NCBI GenBank assembly: GCA_030603375.1
Contig: JAUVXY010000052.1
Span: forward strand, 1-9,596
Origin: Actinomycetes bacterium
Lineage (GTDB): Bacteria > Actinomycetota > Humimicrobiia > Humimicrobiales > Humimicrobiaceae
Length of the DNA: 9,596 bases
Reading direction: 5' to 3'
Positions 6,951 to 9,596 of this stretch are shown here, one piece after another; positions within the stretch are counted from its first letter, which is position 1; every line of letters starts with the position of its first letter. Under the pieces are notes generated by a model. The model searched no databases. It was given only the letters and a program-made list of their open reading frames with translations, and was not told where the DNA came from. A program made the position numbers and the translations under genes.

Positions 6951-8129
6951 TTAATTTTCAACTTTTAGATATTCTTTTTCTTCCTTTATTTTCTCATCTA
7001 TTCTTTCTCTGTCTATGGGATACTTGCCATATTTTCTACCGAGCTCAAACAGCCTCAATACATTTTCAGGAGGCATGTTTGCCTGTATGTTATGTCCTGA
7101 AGAGAAAATATATCCTCCTCCAGGTGCCAGATCTTTTATTCTCTTTAACGTATCAATGGTTAGAGTATGTATATCTTTATGAAATACTCCCTGGTTATTG
7201 GTTCCGCCATGGAAACATATTCTTTTGCCATAATTTAGTTTTAGTTTATCTGTATCATTTCCCTTTGCATTTGCCTGAACCGGGTGTACTATATCAACGC
7301 CCATTTCCAATAAATCTTCAATGCACCAGTATACAGATCCACAAGTATGGTAGCAGCATTTAGCATCTGTCCTGGATTTGATAAAGCTAATCATTTTTTT
7401 GAATCTTGGAACAACTTCTTTTCTAAAATATGCTGGTGAGATTAGTGGACCTTCCTGCACCCCCCAATCATCGCCTATCCAGAAAACATCAATATACTGG
7501 CCAATTTCACTATAAAATCCTTCAAAAAAGCCTATATTCCAATCCACTATCTTATCCATAAGATATCTGGCAATCTTTGGTTCTGCGTAAAGGTCTGCCA
7601 TAAAAACTTCCAACCCTCTAAGACACCAGGCAAAGTAAAATAAAGAGTTAACAGGTCCTGCCCATACGGAATATTCAGTGTTGTTGCAAAGGTTTTCTGC
7701 TTTTTTTCCGATCCCTTTAAATCTTGATGGATCTCCAGGATCCGGGAGTTTGAATGCCCTTATCTCATCCAGTGTTTTTTCTTTAAGCGGTGCATAATAT
7801 ACATCTGCATAATAGCCTACTTTTCTATAGACAGTGCCAAATTCATCCGCAAATGTGCCGTCAGGATTTTCAATAAATTTGTAGTCTGCAGGTGGATTGG
7901 GATAAATATATCTAGTATCTATACCCAATATATTCTTCACTTCATCTTTAACTTCAGCCAGCCTCTGCACAGGGTCATATATTCTTATTTCATCTTCTAT
8001 GTTTAAATATTTTAACAAGTCTCTGTATGCTGCTTCATGCATCCCTGATACAAACCCGTTGTTATCTATTGGCAGCCCATCAGGCTCATTATATGCCAAA
8101 GCAGATGTTACTCTATCCCTGGAATTCAT
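6951..8129 (-). CDS. URO-D family protein, MtaA-like with an HxC metal motif (not HemE)
   Basis: This 392-residue protein belongs to the uroporphyrinogen decarboxylase superfamily in the wide sense. Its N-terminus, RDRVTSALAYNEPDGLPID (4-22), matches the usual opening of URO-D-like methyltransferases, and the arginine-rich substrate motif of HemE is absent. GDDWG lies at 219-223. HTCG at 261-264 gives a His-x-Cys pair like the zinc ligands of the corrinoid methyltransferases MtaA and MtbA. The later region GGYIFSSGHNIQANMPPENV (338-357) carries His346 near the place where MtaA has its third ligand, a cysteine. The ATG at 8127-8129 has GGGAG 8 nt upstream, and the gene begins 41 nt after the permease stop, so it is probably in the transporter operon. 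A role in methyl transfer from a small imported compound fits, but no corrinoid protein is visible nearby. Confidence 0.8.
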   Translation of the reverse strand: MNSRDRVTSALAYNEPDGLPIDNNGFVSGMHEAAYRDLLKYLNIEDEIRIYDPVQRLAEVKDEVKNILGIDTRYIYPNPPADYKFIENPDGTFADEFGTVYRKVGYYADVYYAPLKEKTLDEIRAFKLPDPGDPSRFKGIGKKAENLCNNTEYSVWAGPVNSLFYFAWCLRGLEVFMADLYAEPKIARYLMDKIVDWNIGFFEGFYSEIGQYIDVFWIGDDWGVQEGPLISPAYFRKEVVPRFKKMISFIKSRTDAKCCYHTCGSVYWCIEDLLEMGVDIVHPVQANAKGNDTDKLKLNYGKRICFHGGTNNQGVFHKDIHTLTIDTLKRIKDLAPGGGYIFSSGHNIQANMPPENVLRLFELGRKYGKYPIDRERIDEKIKEEKEYLKVEN

Positions 8130-8170
8130 TTTAATCTACTCCCATTATTTGAAATTCGCAAAAATCTGAA

Positions 8171-9163
8171 TTATATTAATTCCTGCCTTCTTTTTTCTAC
8201 GAACACATCCAACAAAGCAGCTACCAGTATGATTAACCCAAATGCCATATAGGTCCATTCATATGCAAGTCTTGCTACTATTAGAGCATTCTCTATAACT
8301 ACGATTACAAGCGCACCAAAAAAAATCCCAATCATATTTCCTCTTCCTCCTCTGAGGGAGGTTCCTCCTACAACTGCACCAGCCATTGCCTTGAGTTCCC
8401 ATCCGGTCCCTATCCTGGAGGAATATGCCGCAGATCTAGTTGTTAATATAACAGCTGAAAATGCGCACAGCAGCCCTACTATGATAAAACATGTTATTTT
8501 AACCATATCAGTATTTATACACATAGACCTTGCTGCATTTTCATTGTCACCAGTTGAAAATATCCAGTTTCCAAATTTGTTTTTATGCAGCAATAACCCA
8601 AAAATTATAGCAAAAACTATAAACCAGACAGCCTGCACCGGAAAAAAATTCCCTATCCTTCCAGTGGTAACAGCAGTAAAAAACTTGTAGTCTGATACAA
8701 CTGCCGCCCTCATTGTCCCACCAGAAATCATAAGAGTTAATCCTCTCCAGAACATCATTGTGCCCAGGGTAACTACAAATGATAAAACCTTCGTTTTTAC
8801 AGTTATTAGCCCATTGATTAACCCGGTTACTACTCCGCAGGCAAGCGTAATAATAGCAGCAAGGAGCGGGTGCAGGCCTATCTCAAATAACCATACAAAT
8901 ACAAAAGAGCAAAAAGCTAATACTGACCCTATAGAGAGATCAAACTCGCCTGCAATCATCAACAAACCAATTCCAAGAACTATAATCGCAAACTCAGAAC
9001 CATAGGACAATAGAGTCTTCATATTAGACATACGGATGAAATTATGCCCCGGGGAAAATATTGCAAGTCCAACTACCAAAATAATTAATATAGCCAGGAC
9101 GCCCATTGCCCTGAAATTTAAAAAAGAACTAAAGCGACTGCTGTTCCCTTTTATCTTATTCAA
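8171..9163 (-). CDS. Sugar-type ABC transporter permease (RbsC/FrcC-like)
   Basis: This inner-membrane permease belongs to the branched-chain/ribose type family (BPD_transp_2), which carries monosaccharides or related polar solutes. With the chosen start it has 330 residues and about eight to ten hydrophobic segments, roughly at 20-37, 55-71, 78-95, 98-121, 126-147, 176-193, 221-241, 258-268, 278-297 and 303-321. GEFDLSIGS (72-80) and GGTSLRGGRG (266-275) are family hallmarks. I chose TTG at 9161-9163 because GGAGG (9171-9175) lies 7 nt before it. An earlier in-frame TTG at 9181 would add six residues but has no SD. The gene follows the ATPase stop by 24 nt, so the two form one transporter. 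Its periplasmic binding protein is not in the window. Substrate is unknown. Confidence 0.9.
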   Translation of the reverse strand: MNKIKGNSSRFSSFLNFRAMGVLAILIILVVGLAIFSPGHNFIRMSNMKTLLSYGSEFAIIVLGIGLLMIAGEFDLSIGSVLAFCSFVFVWLFEIGLHPLLAAIITLACGVVTGLINGLITVKTKVLSFVVTLGTMMFWRGLTLMISGGTMRAAVVSDYKFFTAVTTGRIGNFFPVQAVWFIVFAIIFGLLLHKNKFGNWIFSTGDNENAARSMCINTDMVKITCFIIVGLLCAFSAVILTTRSAAYSSRIGTGWELKAMAGAVVGGTSLRGGRGNMIGIFFGALVIVVIENALIVARLAYEWTYMAFGLIILVAALLDVFVEKRRQELI

Positions 9164-9170
9164 GAATCTA

Positions 9171-9175
9171 CCTCC
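9171..9175 (-). promoter_or_regulatory. Shine-Dalgarno site that sets the TTG start of the permease
   Basis: GGAGG on the minus strand lies 7 nt upstream of TTG at 9161-9163, an ideal spacing. An alternative in-frame TTG at 9179-9181 would place this SD inside the coding region. Confidence 0.75.
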
Positions 9176-9187
9176 ATACAAACAATA

Positions 9188-9596
9188 CTATTTTCCTAAT
9201 GTTCCTCTTACGATAATTTCCGATAATTTATCTATTGTTGTATCTTTTTTTTCTATATCCACTAATTTTTCTCCATGTGATAAAACTACGATCCTGTCAG
9301 CTATAGTAAAAATCTGATTTAGGTTATGGGTTATAAAAATTACAGATATATCTTTTCTCTTTAATTCTCTGACAAATTCTAATACCTCCCGAACCTCTTT
9401 CACGGAAAGTGCAATAGTTGGTTCATCAAGTATCACTAACTTTGCCTTAAAGTGGAGTGCACGGGCTATCGCTACTCCCTGTCTTTCCCCGCCTGAAAGC
9501 GTTGCTATCGGAATATCAGGAGACCTGAGTTTCAGCCCTATGCTTCTCAGCGCACCCATACTTTCATCATTCATAACATCTTTTCTTAGAAAACCT
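9188..9596 (-). CDS. Sugar ABC transporter ATP-binding protein (FrcA-like, single domain), N-terminus missing
   Basis: This is the C-terminal 135 residues of the ATPase that drives the adjacent permease. The reading frame stays open to the right edge, so the true start and Walker A lie outside the window. Visible motifs are the ABC signature LSGGERQ, followed by GVAIARAL, Walker B LVILDEPT and the switch histidine in FITHN. The protein ends about 30 residues after the H-loop with LSEIIVRGTLGK. It therefore seems to be the second half of a short one-domain ATPase such as FrcA. RbsA/MglA-type proteins have two fused domains, but a two-domain protein ending here cannot be fully excluded. The sequence GFLRKD at the visible beginning is also typical of FrcA-like ATPases. 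Confidence 0.9.
   Translation of the reverse strand, partial: GFLRKDVMNDESMGALRSIGLKLRSPDIPIATLSGGERQGVAIARALHFKAKLVILDEPTIALSVKEVREVLEFVRELKRKDISVIFITHNLNQIFTIADRIVVLSHGEKLVDIEKKDTTIDKLSEIIVRGTLGK

Noticed and set aside
5593..8129. Annotating the two URO-D proteins as uroporphyrinogen decarboxylase HemE
   Set aside because: Both are longer than HemE, lack its N-terminal arginine substrate motif, and sit beside a sugar transporter with no heme genes.

Overview
The window is a compact bacterial segment, AT-rich by eye, in which all nine genes lie on the minus strand, so they read from high to low coordinates. Gaps are short, Shine-Dalgarno (SD) sites are mostly clear, and three genes appear to start with TTG. 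The gene content (single-domain sugar ABC transporter, paired URO-D-family proteins, tandem zinc dehydrogenases, and a folP with a long N-terminal extension) suggests an anaerobic Firmicutes-like or Atribacterota-like bacterium. That placement is an inference from gene style only and I hold it loosely.

In the direction of transcription the layout has four parts. (1) At the right end (9596 to 5593) is a catabolic-looking operon: the C-terminal part of a sugar-type ABC ATPase cut by the window edge, an RbsC-like permease, and two different uroporphyrinogen-decarboxylase-fold (URO-D) proteins. Both lack the signatures of true HemE and look like the MtaA/methyltransferase side of the superfamily. 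(2) After about 200 bp comes ftsH, complete, with an in-frame 18-bp triplicate repeat at its N-terminus and a lysine-rich tail. (3) Two tandem zinc-dependent medium-chain dehydrogenases (MDR) follow 89 bp downstream, 10 bp apart. (4) Then come folE, with an extended -10 promoter of its own, and folP, which runs off the left edge.

ftsH, folE and folP often sit close together in bacterial genomes. Here two dehydrogenase genes lie between ftsH and folE, and a transporter/URO-D operon lies upstream of ftsH. This looks like a conserved housekeeping block with catabolic genes in and beside it. The permease, ATPase, URO-D proteins and dehydrogenases could together handle an imported sugar, polyol or methylated compound. 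No substrate-binding protein, corrinoid protein or regulator is inside the window, so the substrate cannot be named. I see no CRISPR array, RNA gene, transposase or phage gene, and no gap longer than 300 bases.
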